A stretch of DNA of 64,000 bases. Source: Leptodactylus fallax. Its lineage: Eukaryota > Chordata > Amphibia > Anura > Leptodactylidae. Below the pieces are notes generated by a model that made no database searches, was not told where the DNA came from, and saw nothing but the letters and a program-made list of their open reading frames with translations. The translations under genes and the position numbers were made by a program. The stretch lies in assembly GCA_947044405.1 (NCBI GenBank), contig CAMRHE010000507.1, positions 1,095,001-1,159,000 of the forward strand. The letters run 5' to 3'. Below are positions 50,536-62,501 of the stretch, piece after piece. The stretch's first letter is position 1; each line of letters begins with the position of its first letter.

Positions 50536-51681
50536 CTTCCAATCCTGGACAATCTATTTTAGTAAAAAGTTGGCAACCTTCCCAAATTTACTGGGACAGT
50601 CCTTAATTTTTAGAAACAAATTTAGGCAAAAGGGGGCTTACGAAACACATGACAGTGTGCTTTCATACTTGGTTTAGGGGCAGGTCTGGGTGGTTCTGGG
50701 GCAATCCGGGGGAAAAGACCTAAATGTTCCTACTTTACCATATTCAGAGTTGGTATGTGTGCATAGGGCCCTCGTACCAAGGCTCAGACTGGGCCCTAAC
50801 CCCTGAGCTGCTGGCCCTACAAGAACTATAAACAGGAGCAGCTCATGCTTGGTGTAGTTTCGGATAGAGCTGTGGGGGGTGATTTCACAAATATTCGAGG
50901 GGTTCGCCCACCAGTCCATATTAGACTGAACCAGGGCTCCATTGTTGTCCTCTCCGGGCATCTTCTGGTGTCTTCGGCCTCCTGGGTGATGTCACAGGCC
51001 CCATCATGATACTTTGAGTATTTCCCATGATATCAGCACTCCTCACGTGATAGCAGTCCCCTGGGGCCCGTGACGTTACCCAAGTGACCAGAAGAGGTCA
51101 GAAGATTAGACGAGAGGACCCTGAAGGAGCCCGTAAGAGGTGAGGGATGGCGGCTTTCACTGTTTATTGTTTCCGCACATCCCCTGGGCTTCCGGCGACC
51201 CCAGACTATAATAGTAATTCATGGGTGGTGAATCCCAAATATTTCAGGTTCAGCAGCCCAAAAAGTTTATGGAATTTTGTAACAACCCCAGCGTGTTAGG
51301 TCATCTCAGCTCCTAGATAAAGGCATTAGTGGAGCCCCCTTCTGGCATTCAGACGCCCCTTTTACACATGAGCAGATCTTCTATAGCACCCATGTTACTG
51401 AAGGTCTCATGTCCTGCTGCTGGAGGTCTCTAGAAAGTTCTACAGCAGATCGGGTCCCTGTGGGCACTGCCCCTTGTGCCCTCCATATAACCCGGCCCGA
51501 GTATCACATCGACAACTCAGATTTGTGGCATTTCCTTCAGTCTTGGGATGTGATTCTGAGGATTTCATGATTCAGGTCTGGGTCACGGGAAGCCGCTGCC
51601 CGCTGTCTGATGTCCCATGAAAGGCCCTTTTTTTTCTGTGTCCACCTTGTGAATGTTTCCCTTTGTGCCCTCTCGTTTCAG
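50536..51681. other. Intron sequence, nothing recognised
   Basis: No exon, RNA gene or tandem repeat is recognised up to the acceptor of the next exon. Short open frames have no similarity I can name. Confidence 0.5.
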
Positions 51682-51780
51682 AGTCCTTCCAGGTGGTGGT
51701 CCGAGGGAACGGCTTCCACAGCGCCCGCGATATCAACCAAGTCCTGTGCAGCTTCAGACTCAACGACAGCTTCACCATAA
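51682..51780 (+). CDS. antxr1: antxr1 exon: Ig-like domain
   Basis: This 99-base exon reads [20 protein letters not shown] then [12 protein letters not shown], completing a Glu codon at its start and leaving one base at its end. [12 protein letters not shown] and VLCSF..NDS match the ANTXR1 Ig-like domain, and NDS is a potential N-glycosylation site. Acceptor CTCGTTTCAG, donor ATAA|GTAAGG. Confidence 0.95.
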   Translation, partial: SPSRWWSEGTASTAPAISTKSCAASDSTTASP

Positions 51781-52806
51781 GTAAGGACATAGTGAGGGGG
51801 GAGGGGGGCAGTTACCATAGCAACCGAATGGTCATCTCAGTCACTATGGGCAGCAGATCCACTATTGTACCCTAATTTTATCATGAAAGATGGCAGTTTC
51901 TTTCCAATATACCTACCTTTACCACCAGGCCACTTATCCTCTGGCACAATGACATGTCGTCCTTAGCGACAGTCACCAGAGAGTCCCTTGGGCCAATCAT
52001 AGCCCATGGCATTGGTGCATTGTCTTTAGTGACTACACGACATGTCATATTGCGATGTCCAGGACCACAGCTTCATTCTGCCCCTGTGGTGGTGCAGGGA
52101 AGGAAGTGCCAAACCCCATGGGCACACAGTAATAACCTCCATCCTTGCCCTAGGCCTCCAAAGATGGTAGCATTAACCCTTTTACTATCTTACCCCTAAG
52201 ACTTTCACTACCTCAAATCACCAGGTTTGCCACCATTTCCTCATCTACCCTAGCCCACCAGGAGTATTAACTTTACACCCCCACAGGTCACCAGGTAGGG
52301 ACAATACCATGGACCGCCCTGACCTATACTGGATAAAGCTCTTGTGGCATAGATGGGTGTAAATATGTCCCATCTCCGGCGCGTGGCACGTTTGTGCACG
52401 AAAGATGGTCCGCATGTGCCCTGCTCACCACAAAGGTGGGCCCGAGCAGGGTCTCCTTGGCTGACAAATTTACTACAACTCGCCATAACACTGGCATGGG
52501 GTACACCTGAAATCGATGCGCCATCTGGGGAATGGATTAAGACTGGCATACAGAATACCAGTCTTAATAAATTCCCCCAATGGGGCAGAATTCTGGAGTA
52601 ATTGACACCCAAACCTGGCGTACATTTTCTAGAAGTTTCTGCATTTTGCCCTATGAGTTGGTGTGGTTCATTGAGAAGGGGTGGGCATATAAAAAGGGGC
52701 AGGATTTAATATGAGGGGTCACGGGGCCGTGGTCCTAATAAATTATTATATAGGAATGTGGTAGAAATGTCTTCTATAAAGTCCATGTCCTACACGTGTC
52801 CTACAG
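51781..52806. other. Intron with a dispersed repeat remnant
   Basis: About 52330-52600 has the features of a short dispersed element: a GTAAATATG..CC start, and TTAATAAATTCCCCCAATGG at the end. The centre (GACTGGCATACAGAATACCAGTC at 52540-52562) is a small inverted repeat. Nothing coding is seen. Confidence 0.5.
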
Positions 52807-52876
52807 ATGAGAAGCCGACGATCATACAAGACACCTACCTGCTGTGTCCTGCTCCGGTCATTGAAGAAGTTGGACA
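52807..52876 (+). CDS. antxr1: antxr1 exon: Ig-like domain, LLCPAP segment
   Basis: This 70-base exon reads EKPTIIQDTYLLCPAPVIEE then VG, after completing an Asn codon, and leaves two bases of a Gln codon. DTYLLCPAP is typical of ANTXR1. Acceptor CCTACAG, donor CA|GTAAGT. The Cys is expected to pair within the Ig-like domain. Confidence 0.94.
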
Positions 52877-53430
52877 GTAAGTACTTCTCATTTAGGGTCC
52901 CGGGGCCTATTCAGTCAGGTAGACTTTTTGACTATCCTCTCTTTCATGGGCACTCTCAATACAATATCCAGTCCCTAAAAGTCCTATCTCTGGGCCTGTC
53001 TGGTGACTAAACCAAGAAATACAATGAACTATGGTCAGATGTGACTGGCATCAAGATGGCGGAGACTCAGAAGGTTTGCTCTGATCCCTACTCACCTACA
53101 GTATATGGCTGATCCCTATTCTAGGACTACACAGAATGAGCACCAGTCAGAGGGCACAGGGTGACCATAGGACACTCGGGGTATATGTAATGGATTAGCA
53201 GAGCGGGTGTAGTAGGAGGATGAGGACTATAACGCCTGTTTTCTACGACATCATCAGGATATGATGCCGTATCAGACTAACTTTATATGTCCAGGCACCG
53301 TCTGCACTATAAAGGACACGACTGGTGACGGCTCCTACAGCTTTATATATGTGTAATGACAGTAACCTCTATTACACAATTGTCTGACCATTGTATAAGC
53401 AATGCTACCTCCGATGCCGCCCCTGCTACC

Positions 53431-56325
53431 TCCTGTGTCACCCCCTCTACCTCATAGATTGTAAGCTCTTGTGTCACCTCTACCTCATAGATTGTAAGCT
53501 CTTGTGTCACCTCCTCTACCTCATAGATTGTAAGCTCTTGTGTCACCTCCTCTACCTCATAGATTGTAAGCTCTTGTGTCACCTCCTCTACCTCATAGAT
53601 TGTAAGCTCTTGTGTCACCTCCTCTACCTCATAGATTGTAAGCTCTTGTGTCACCTTTACCTCATAGATTGTAAGCTCTTGTGTCACCCCCTCTACCTCA
53701 TAGATTGTAAGCTCTTGTGTCACCCCCTCTACCTCATAGATTGTAAGCTCTTGTGTCACCCCCTCTACCTCATAGATTGTAAGCTCTTGTGTCACCCCCT
53801 CTACCTCATAGATTGTAAGCTCTTGTGTCACCTCCTCTACCTCATAGATTGTAAGCTCTTGTGTCACCTCCTCTACCTCATAGATTGTAAGCTCTTGTGT
53901 CACCTCTACCTCATAGATTGTAAGCTCTTGTGTCACCTCCTCTACCTCATAGATTGTAAGCTCTTGTGTCACCTCCTCTACCTCATAGATTGTAAGCTCT
54001 TGTGTCACCTCCTCTACCTCATAGATTGTAAGCTCTTGTGTCACCCCCTCTACCTCATAGATTGTAAGCTCTTGTGTCACCTCCTCTACCTCATAGATTG
54101 TAAGCTCTTGTGTCACCTCTACCTCATAGATTGTAAGCTCTTGTGTCACCTCTACCTCATAGATTGTAAGCTCTTGTGTCACCCCCTCTACCTCATAGAT
54201 TGTAAGCTCTTGTGTCACCTCCTCTACCTCATAGATTGTAAGCTCTTGTGTCACCTCCTCTACCTCATAGATTGTAAGCTCTTGTGTCACCTCTACCTCA
54301 TAGATTGTAAGCTCTTGTGTCACCTCCTCTACCTCATAGATTGTAAGCTCTTGTGTCACCTCCTCTACCTCATAGATTGTAAGCTCTTGTGTCACCTCTA
54401 CCTCATAGATTGTAAGCTCTTGTGTCACCTCTACCTCATAGATTGTAAGCTCTTGTGTCACCTCTACCTCATAGATTGTAAGCTCTTGTGTCACCTCTAC
54501 CTCATAGATTGTAAGCTCTTGTGTCACCCCCTCTACCTCATAGATTGTAAGCTCTTGTGTCACCTCCTCTACCTCATAGATTGTAAGCTCTTGTGTCACC
54601 TCCTCTACCTCATAGATTGTAAGCTCTTGTGTCACCTCTACCTCATAGATTGTAAGCTCTTGTGTCACCTCCTCTACCTCATAGATTGTAAGCTCTTGTG
54701 TCACCTCCTCTACCTCATAGATTGTAAGCTCTTGTGTCACCTCCTCTACCTCATAGATTGTAAGCTCTTGTGTCACCTTTACCTCATAGATTGTAAGCTC
54801 TTGTGTCACCCCCTCTACCTCATAGATTGTAAGCTCTTGTGTCACCCCCTCTACCTCATAGATTGTAAGCTCTTGTGTCACCCCCTCTACCTCATAGATT
54901 GTAAGCTCTTGTGTCACCCCCTCTACCTCATAGATTGTAAGCTCTTGTGTCACCTCCTCTACCTCATAGATTGTAAGCTCTTGTGTCACCTCCTCTACCT
55001 CATAGATTGTAAGCTCTTGTGTCACCTCTACCTCATAGATTGTAAGCTCTTGTGTCACCTCCTCTACCTCATAGATTGTAAGCTCTTGTGTCACCTCCTC
55101 TACCTCATAGATTGTAAGCTCTTGTGTCACCTCCTCTACCTCATAGATTGTAAGCTCTTGTGTCACCCCCTCTACCTCATAGATTGTAAGCTCTTGTGTC
55201 ACCTCCTCTACCTCATAGATTGTAAGCTCTTGTGTCACCTCTACCTCATAGATTGTAAGCTCTTGTGTCACCTCTACCTCATAGATTGTAAGCTCTTGTG
55301 TCACCCCCCTCTACCTCATAGATTGTAAGCTCTTGTGTCACCTCCTCTACCTCATAGATTGTAAGCTCTTGTGTCACCTCCTCTACCTCATAGATTGTAA
55401 GCTCTTGTGTCACCTCTACCTCATAGATTGTAAGCTCTTGTGTCACCTCCTCTACCTCATAGATTGTAAGCTCTTGTGTCACCTCCTCTACCTCATAGAT
55501 TGTAAGCTCTTGTGTCACCTCTACCTCATAGATTGTAAGCTCTTGTGTCACCTCTACCTCATAGATTGTAAGCTCTTGTGTCACCTCCTCTCCCTCATAG
55601 ATTGTAAGCTCTTGTGTCACCTCCTCTACCTCATAGATTGTAAGCTCTTGTGTCACCTCCTCTACCTCATAGATTGTAAGCTCTTGTGTCACCTCCTCTA
55701 CCTCATAGATTGTAAGCTCTTGTGTCACCTCCTCTACCTCATAGATTGTAAGCTCTTGTGTCACCTCCTCTACCTCATAGATTGTAAGCTCTTGTGTCAC
55801 CCCCTCTACCTCATAGATTGTAAGCTCTTGTGTCACCTCCTCTACCTCATAGATTGTAAGCTCTTGTGTCACCTCCTCTACCTCATAGATTGTAAGCTCT
55901 TGTGTCACCCCCTCTACCTCATAGATTGTAAGCTCTTGTGTCACCTCCTCTACCTCATAGATTGTAAGCTCTTGTGTCACCTCCTCTACCTCATAGATTG
56001 TAAGCTCTTGTGTCACCTCTACCTCATAGATTGTAAGCTCTTGTGTCACCCCCTCTACCTCATAGATTGTAAGCTCTTGTGTCACCTCTACCTCATAGAT
56101 TGTAAGCTCTTGTGTCACCTCTACCTCATAGATTGTAAGCTCTTGTGTCACCCCCTCTACCTCATAGATTGTAAGCTCTTGTGTCACCTCTACCTCATAG
56201 ATTGTAAGCTCTTGTGTCACCTCCTCTACCTCATAGATTGTAAGCTCTTGTGTCACCTCTACCTCATAGATTGTAAGCTCTTGTGTCACCTCCTCTACCT
56301 CATAGATTGTAAGCTCTTGCGAGCA
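53431..56325. repeat. 33/36-bp tandem array, about 80 copies
   Basis: The unit is CTCTACCTCATAGATTGTAA, GCTCTTGTGTCAC, in a 33-base form and a 36-base form with an extra CTC or CCC triplet. Because both lengths are multiples of 3, one frame on each strand stays open for hundreds of codons with perfectly periodic protein. Neither has a plausible gene context. At the right end the last unit continues as GTAAGCTCTTGCGAGCAGGG into a retroelement-like tail. Confidence 0.97.
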
Positions 56326-56460
56326 GGGCCCTCAGTCCCAGTGTGTGAATTGACTATTTCTTTGTAATGTATCTTTTTTGTCAGTACTTGAACCCTACAA
56401 ATTGTACAGTGCTGCGGAATATGTTGGCGCTATATAAATAAAATGTATTATTATTATTGA
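56296..56460 (+). repeat. SINE/LINE 3'-tail-like element, source of the 33/36-bp array
   Basis: It reads CTCATAGATTGTAAGCTCTT, GCGAGCAGGGCCCTCAG, then TGTACAGTGCTGCGGAATAT, GTTGGCGCTATATAAATAAA, and ends in a TTATTATTATT tail. The first part is the tandem array's unit. A related tail in reverse orientation is at 39955-40135. Confidence 0.75.
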
Positions 56461-56516
56461 TATTGTGGATGATGGCGGTTCTGATGACTTGATCTTCTTT
56501 TTTTTTTCTTTTTAAG

Positions 56517-56595
56517 GGTGATGTATTTGCAGGTCAGTATGAACATGGGCCTCAACTTCATCTCCAGTTCCGTAAGCATCACCAGTACACATTGT
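56517..56595 (+). CDS. antxr1: antxr1 exon: end of Ig-like domain
   Basis: This 79-base exon completes a Gln codon and reads VMYLQVSMNMGLNFISSSVS then ITSTHC. LQVSMN.GL.FISSSV.IT.THC matches the final strands of the ANTXR1 ectodomain. Acceptor follows a long T tract and TTTTTAAG; donor TGT|GTAAGT. Phase 0 out. The 24-bp array begins within about 15 bases of the donor. Confidence 0.95.
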
Positions 56596-56599
56596 GTAA

Positions 56600-59075
56600 G
56601 TATCACATGGCAGTAGTATGTGGGAGCTATATGGCAATATCATGTGGGAGCTATATTGCGGTATTGTGTGGAAACTATATGCAGTTTTATATGGGTGCTA
56701 TATTGCAGTATTATATGTCAGCCAGAATGTCAGCTATAGTACAGTATTATATATCAACTATATTCCAGTATTATGTGGGAGCTATATTGCAGTATTATTT
56801 GGCAGCTATATTGTAGTATTATGTGGGAGTTATATTGCAGTATTATATGTCAGCCAGAATGGCAGCTATAGTACAGTATTATATGTCAGCTATATTGCAG
56901 TATTATATGTGAACTATATTATAATATTATGTGGGCGCTATATTGTAGTATTATATGTGAACTATATTGTAGTATTATGTGGGAGCTATATTGCATTATT
57001 ATATGGTAGCTTTATTACAGTATTACGTTGGAACTATATTGCAGTAAATTATATGGCAGCTATATTGTAGTATTTTGTGGGATTTAAATTGCACTATTAT
57101 ATGGGAGCTTTTTTGCAGTATTATATGTGAGCTATATTGCAGTATTATGTGGAAGATATTTTGCAGTATTATGTGGGAGCTCTATTACAGTATTATATGA
57201 CAGCTATGTTACAGTATTAGGTGGAAGGTATTTTGCAGTAATATATGTGAGCCATAGTGCAGTATTATATAGCAGCTATATTGCAGTAATATATGTGAGC
57301 CATAGTGCAGTATTATATGGCAGCTATATTGCAGTAATATATGTGAGCCATATTGCAGTATTATATGGCAGCTATATTGCAGTATTATATGGGAGCTATA
57401 TTGCAGTATTATATGGGAGCTATATTGCAGTATTATATGGCAGCTATATTGCAGTATTATATAGCAGCTATATTGCAGTAATATATGTGAGCCATAGTGC
57501 AGTATTATATGGCAGCTATATTGCAGTGATATATGTGAGCCATATTGCAGTATTATATGGGATCTATATTACAGTGTTATATTGCAGCTGTTTGGCAGTA
57601 TTATATAGGAGCTATATTGCAGTATTATATGTCAGTTATATTTTAGTATGATATGGCAGCTATATTGCAGTACTATATGTGAGCTATATTGTGGTATTGT
57701 GTTGGAGCTATATTTGCAGTATTATGCAGGAGCTTTATTGAAGTAATATAAAGGATCTATTTTGCAGTATTATATGGGAGCTTTATTGCAGTATCATGTG
57801 GGGGCAATTATTGCAGTATTAGGTGGAAGGTATTTTGCAGTATTAAGTATGAACTATATTGCAGTATTATATGACAGCTAAATAGCAGTAATATATGGGA
57901 GCTATATTGCAGTATTATATGGCAGCTATATTGCAGTATTATATTGCAGCTGTTTTGCAGTATTATATGGGAGCTATATTGCAGTATTATATAGGAGCTA
58001 TATTGCAGTATTATATGTCAGCTATATTGCAGTATGATATGGCAGCTATATTGCGGTAATATATGTGAGCTATATTGCGATATTGTGTTGTAGCTATATT
58101 TGCAGTATTATGCAGGAGCTAAATTGCAGTTTTATGTGGGAGCTTTTTTGCAGTATTATTATGGCAGTTATATTTAAGTATTATGTAGGAGCTATTTTAC
58201 AGTATTATATGGGAGCTTTATTGCAGTAATATGTAGGAACAATATTGCAGTATTAGGTGGAGGGTATTTTGCAGTATTATATGTGAGCTATATTGCAGTA
58301 TTATGTGGAAGCTATATTGCAGTATTATATGGCAGCTATATTTCAGTATTAAATTACAGCTATATTGCAGTAATATATGTGAGCTATATTGCAGTATTAT
58401 ATGGCAGCTATATTGCAGTATTATGTGGGAGCTATATCAAAGTATTATATGGTAGCTATGTTGCAGTATTATATATGAGCTGTATTTCAGTATTATATAT
58501 TAACTATATTGCAGCATTATATGGGAGCTATATTACAGTAATATATGGCAGCTATGTTACAGTATTATGTGGGAGCTATTCTGTAGTATTATATGGCAGC
58601 TATATTGCAGTGTTATATGGGAGCTATATTGCAGTACTATATGGCAGCTATTTTTCAGTATTATGTAGGAACTATATTGTAGTATTATATGAGAGCTATA
58701 TTTCAGTATTATATAGCAGCTATATGGCAGTATTATGTGGGAGCTATATTGTAGTATTATATGTCAGCTCAGTGTTATGTGGAAGCTATATTGCAGTATT
58801 ATATGTCAGCTATATGGCAGTATTATGTGGGAGCTATATTGTAGTATCATATGGAAGTTGTATTACATTATTATATGTCAGCTACTTTGCAGTGTTATGT
58901 GGGAGTTATATTGCTGTATTATGTGGGAGTTATATTGCAGTATTATATGGCAGCTATATTGCAGAATTATATGTGAGCTATTATGTAGTATTATGTGGAA
59001 ACTTTATGGTGTATTACTTGGAAACTGCATATTATTTGGGTACTATCTGGTGGTATTCTGTAGGTTATATAGTCA
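56600..59075. repeat. 24-bp minisatellite, about 100 copies
   Basis: The unit is GTATTATATGGCAGCTATAT plus TGCA, with frequent GGGAGC, GTGAGC and GTCAGC variants. The period is 8 codons, so one + frame stays open over hundreds of bases (AVLYGSYI-like octapeptide), interrupted by length variants. The array occupies almost the whole intron between the Ig-like and transmembrane exons. Confidence 0.96.
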
Positions 59076-59211
59076 GTATTATGTGGAGACTGTATAGGAG
59101 TATTATATATATGCCACTATATATGGATATTACCCTAATACACTTAGTACAGACATAGACGGGTATCTGTCGGGGCTCCTGTGTGATCACATGGTCCAAT
59201 CTTTTCCGCAG

Positions 59212-59307
59212 CGCACTGGGATCATCCTCTTCATTGCCCTGCTCATTCTCTTCCTTCTGCTTTTCCTGGCCCTGCTTTGGTGGTTTTGGCCACTTTGCTG
59301 CACTGTG
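59212..59307 (+). CDS. antxr1: antxr1 exon: transmembrane helix
   Basis: This 96-base exon starts RTG and continues with about 23 hydrophobic residues ([20 protein letters not shown]), then [19 protein letters not shown] is the invariant inner boundary of ANTXR receptors, and the Cys pair corresponds to known palmitoylation sites of human TEM8. Acceptor TTCCGCAG, donor GTG|GTAAGT. Phase 0 at both ends, so skipping it would give an in-frame soluble form. Confidence 0.96.
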
Positions 59308-59517
59308 GTAAGTTCTGGATACATGGATGTGCTATTTATAAAGGAGTATTCACACTTCAATATACAGTAATTGCATTGTTGATATGTGGGTATAAAGGAA
59401 TATTGGTGATATACCCCATCCCCATGATGCACCCCCGGAGTATTCTAAATGTCTATACCAAAGGGTTAACCTGATGTAGAAAACTGCAGATAACAGGATT
59501 GATAGATTAATGGAGGC

Positions 59518-60050
59518 TTTCCCCACAAGGAGGTGGACATTATAATGTGGGGACCACAAGGAGGTGGACATTATAATGTGGGGACCACAAGGAGCTGGAC
59601 ATTATAATGTGGGGACCACAAAGAGGTGGACATTAGAATGCGAGGACTGAAGGAGGGAGACATTATAATGTGGGGACCACAAGGAGGTGGACATTATAAT
59701 GTGAGGACCGAAGGAGGTGGACATTATAATGTGGGGACCGAAGGAAGGGGTCATTATAATTTGGGGACGGAAGGTGGTGGACCTTATAATGTGGGGACAG
59801 AAGGAGTGGGTCATTATAATGTGGAGACTGACCGATGGAGGTGGACATTACAATGTGGGGACCACAAGGAGGTGGACATTATAATGTGGGGATCAAAGGA
59901 GGGGGATATTATAATGTGGGGACCAATGGATGGGGACATTATAATGTGGGGCCCCATGGAGGTAATCATTATAGTATGGAAGCCACAATAAGGGGGACAT
60001 TATACAGTGGAGGCCACAATGAGGGGACATTATATTATGTTTAGATTGCA
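59518..60050. repeat. About 31-bp minisatellite, about 17 copies
   Basis: The unit is GGACCACAAGGAGGTGGACA, TTATAATGTGG. Copies drift towards the right end (GAAGGAGG.GG.CATTATAAT). It lies in the intron after the transmembrane exon. Confidence 0.92.
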
Positions 60051-60529
60051 ATGGGGTATGATATCATGCTGGAGCCATTGAACGAGCGTTATACTGTGTG
60101 GGGGCAGAAAGGGACATGGGTTGGAATGAGTTGGGCCACAGGGAGAGGGGTTGGAGGTGTGGTTTATGATACTCAAATTCACCAATTTTGTCCCTCTTTC
60201 AGTCCTCTGAAAGTTGGGAGGTCTGTGAGATCAGTGGTGGTCTCCCGACACTCAGCACCTCCACCAATTACATGATTGAAGAGATCTTAGCACTCCAGTT
60301 ACTTTAGAAATCTCCATCGATCGGCTAATATTGTAGGGAGAAGACATGGCTCCTGCTGGAGATATTTAGTATTACATGGCTGCCCCCACCAGAGTGACTA
60401 ATAGATGTCATATATTCTAATAGCACATATGGAAAGCCACTGTCTCAGTAAGACAAGAGTATCCCTGGCCGTTGGCGAACCAGCCTGCCCTGGTATGTCT
60501 CTGACATGTGTGTCTGGTTTTCTTGTCAG
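60051..60529. other. Intron sequence, dispersed repeat remnant
   Basis: About 60210-60280 (GATCAGTGGTGGTCTCCCGA, CACTCAGCACC) resembles the interior of foldback elements. Otherwise nothing is recognised. Confidence 0.5.
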
Positions 60530-60568
60530 GTTATTAAGGAGCCGCCGCCACCTCCTCCTCCAGCACCG
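60530..60568 (+). CDS. antxr1: antxr1 exon: proline-rich juxtamembrane linker
   Basis: A 39-base exon coding VIKEPPPPPPPAP. Acceptor TCTTGTCAG, donor CCG|GTGAGT. Phase 0 at both ends. The seven-Pro run followed by AP is closer to human ANTXR2 than to human ANTXR1, which has a shorter Pro run, although the rest of the protein is ANTXR1-like. Confidence 0.94.
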
Positions 60569-62094
60569 GTGAGTATTCATCCTTACATTCCCATATACAA
60601 TGTGTTTCAGAGGCATGTGCCTAAGCATGTCCCAATATGGCCGCCGTACCCTAAATTGTCCAGGCAGGTTTTTTGTCCCAGGAGGCCTAATAGTAAGTCA
60701 TCGAGAAAATTTCACAGTTAAATATTCCCCTAAAATATGTAGAAACCTTGGAAACATGACGTGCCCGTACTTGAATGTAAGAGGTTAATCATTATTTAAC
60801 CTGCCGGGTTCGTCGTGTACCATCCAACAAAATCCTCATTCACAGCACCATACATTATCTTGAGCCCCCCGCCCCTCCTACTGTCAGGATACAGCTGGAC
60901 TCTGCGGCTATATATACACAGGCTTCCTTTCATTCATCCCTATAGATGTCCCTAGACAATGCCCCGCTTGTTCCAGTAATATTTCACTGCAAAAACCCTC
61001 TGCAGATAGTTCTGGACGTGTTTTATGTAGACTGCAAGAAGTGTCTGCAATGTTCTGCTCATGACCCTTTTAGGATATCGATCTGATTGTGCTTTGCAAC
61101 TGCTCAGTATTGCTGCAGCGCCCCTGCAGGAAAAATGAGGGATTACATGACACTTATTAAAATCAATTGGACAGGAGAGAAATTGATGAGATATGCCTCG
61201 AATGTTCTACCTGCGTCAGACCCCGCTCCTGTCTTGTCGGCTCCTGCCATGTTTCTCTGGAGGCCTCACGATTGGCCCTTTATAGTCCAACCCAGAAGAA
61301 GCCAAGCAGAGACAACAGGAGACAACATGGCACGTTCATAATAGGGGATTATTCCAAGTGATGTCTATGCTAAGAAATCCCCTATGAGTACATGGACATT
61401 GCTGGGGCACCCAAGCAGTGGGCCGCACATACTGTATCACCCCACCTGTTTTACAATTGGGCAGTTCCCTACAACTACAGTTTGTATGACTAGTGAGCAG
61501 CGTGACTCACCTGTGCTGCCTTGATACCAGTGATCTGCGGGGTTCCCGTGTTTCCATCAATTTTAGAAACTGGAGACCCCTTTAAGTAGATGATTTCAGC
61601 TTTGACACTTTGTTTTCATCATGTGGCAATTTCTTTTTGGCCAGAATTTAGTTCTTATATGCCACGTGATCTTCGGAGCGCTTCTGTATTCCCAATGAAT
61701 CCTCTTCTGTACTGAACACAAGGAGCATTGATCAGAGACTCCCAGCTGCAGAACCCCAGCCAAAAGTATAAAGGGGCCAACAGCATGAAAGAAGCGAGAG
61801 ATGTGACCCACGTGCTTAATGTTGTGCAGAGCTGAGGGTGAGGAATGGACGATATGGGCGTATTAACCCTCAGACCGTCTGTTGTAACGTCTGTTGTAAC
61901 GTGCACTAAATGTCTTGGTCTTGCTTGTGGATTCAATTTCCCCTACGTTGGTTAATCGGTGTCCCAGGAATAGTCCCCACGGCAGCGACCAAACATCCAT
62001 AACCTACCTACAAGCTGGGACTTCTTCTGCTCGTGTGCCACCCAGTGCATGATAATGGGGTACAAAAATATATCCCAAAATCATTGGTTGGAAT
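60569..62094. other. Intron sequence, nothing recognised
   Basis: No exon, RNA gene or tandem array is seen. A short direct repeat GTCTGTTGTAAC occurs twice at about 61878-61901. Confidence 0.5.
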
Positions 62095-62493
62095 TAGAGA
62101 TGACGAATCGATTCTGCAGAAGTGGAATTTGATCTGAATTTCAGGAAATCTTCGATTCTCCACGATTTCGGATTTCCTGATGCTTCGCGGTAACGAATAT
62201 TTAGTAAGGACCTTTGTGACATCAGACGGTCACATGATGGTCTCTAGTGATGTGATTGGGTAGACGTGTCTTTGCTTGTTAGCAGATCCTTCCAAATGAA
62301 TAAAAGTCCGTGCTGAAGAGAGAGACATGACCGCGGCATCCAAGGGCTTCCGGCATTTTGCCGCCCACCCTGGCTCTCTGCAGCCCGGAAATAGCTGTTT
62401 ATTCGCCGTGAAGTAATTTGGATCGAAGTGAATTTTTTTGGAACTTCGAATCGAACTGCCGCATCGAACTTTTGAGAAATTTGCTCATCTCTA
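62095..62493. mobile_element. hAT-like MITE with 8-bp target duplication
   Basis: The ends are TAGAGATGACGAA (left) and TTTGCTCATCTCTA (right), flanked by identical GTTGGAAT at 62087-62094 and 62494-62501. Subterminal GATTCTGCAGAAG..GAAT-type words recur on both arms. An 8-base duplication and TAGAGATG ends indicate the hAT superfamily. There is no coding capacity. Confidence 0.88.
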
Positions 62494-62501
62494 GTTGGAA
62501 T

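Noticed and set aside
53343..56367. Long open frames of several hundred codons on both strands
   Set aside because: They are produced by 33/36-bp repeat units that lack stops in one frame per strand. The period is perfect at DNA level, there is no gene structure, and the array lies between two antxr1 exons.
56592..59158. Octapeptide-repeat protein (AVLYGSYI type)
   Set aside because: The 24-bp intronic unit gives this frame automatically. The preceding exon ends in a good donor and its own frame meets a stop soon after it.
59602..60275. Gly/Trp-rich and His-rich open frames
   Set aside because: Caused by the 31-bp GGACATTATAATGTGG-type array and its edge; not coding.
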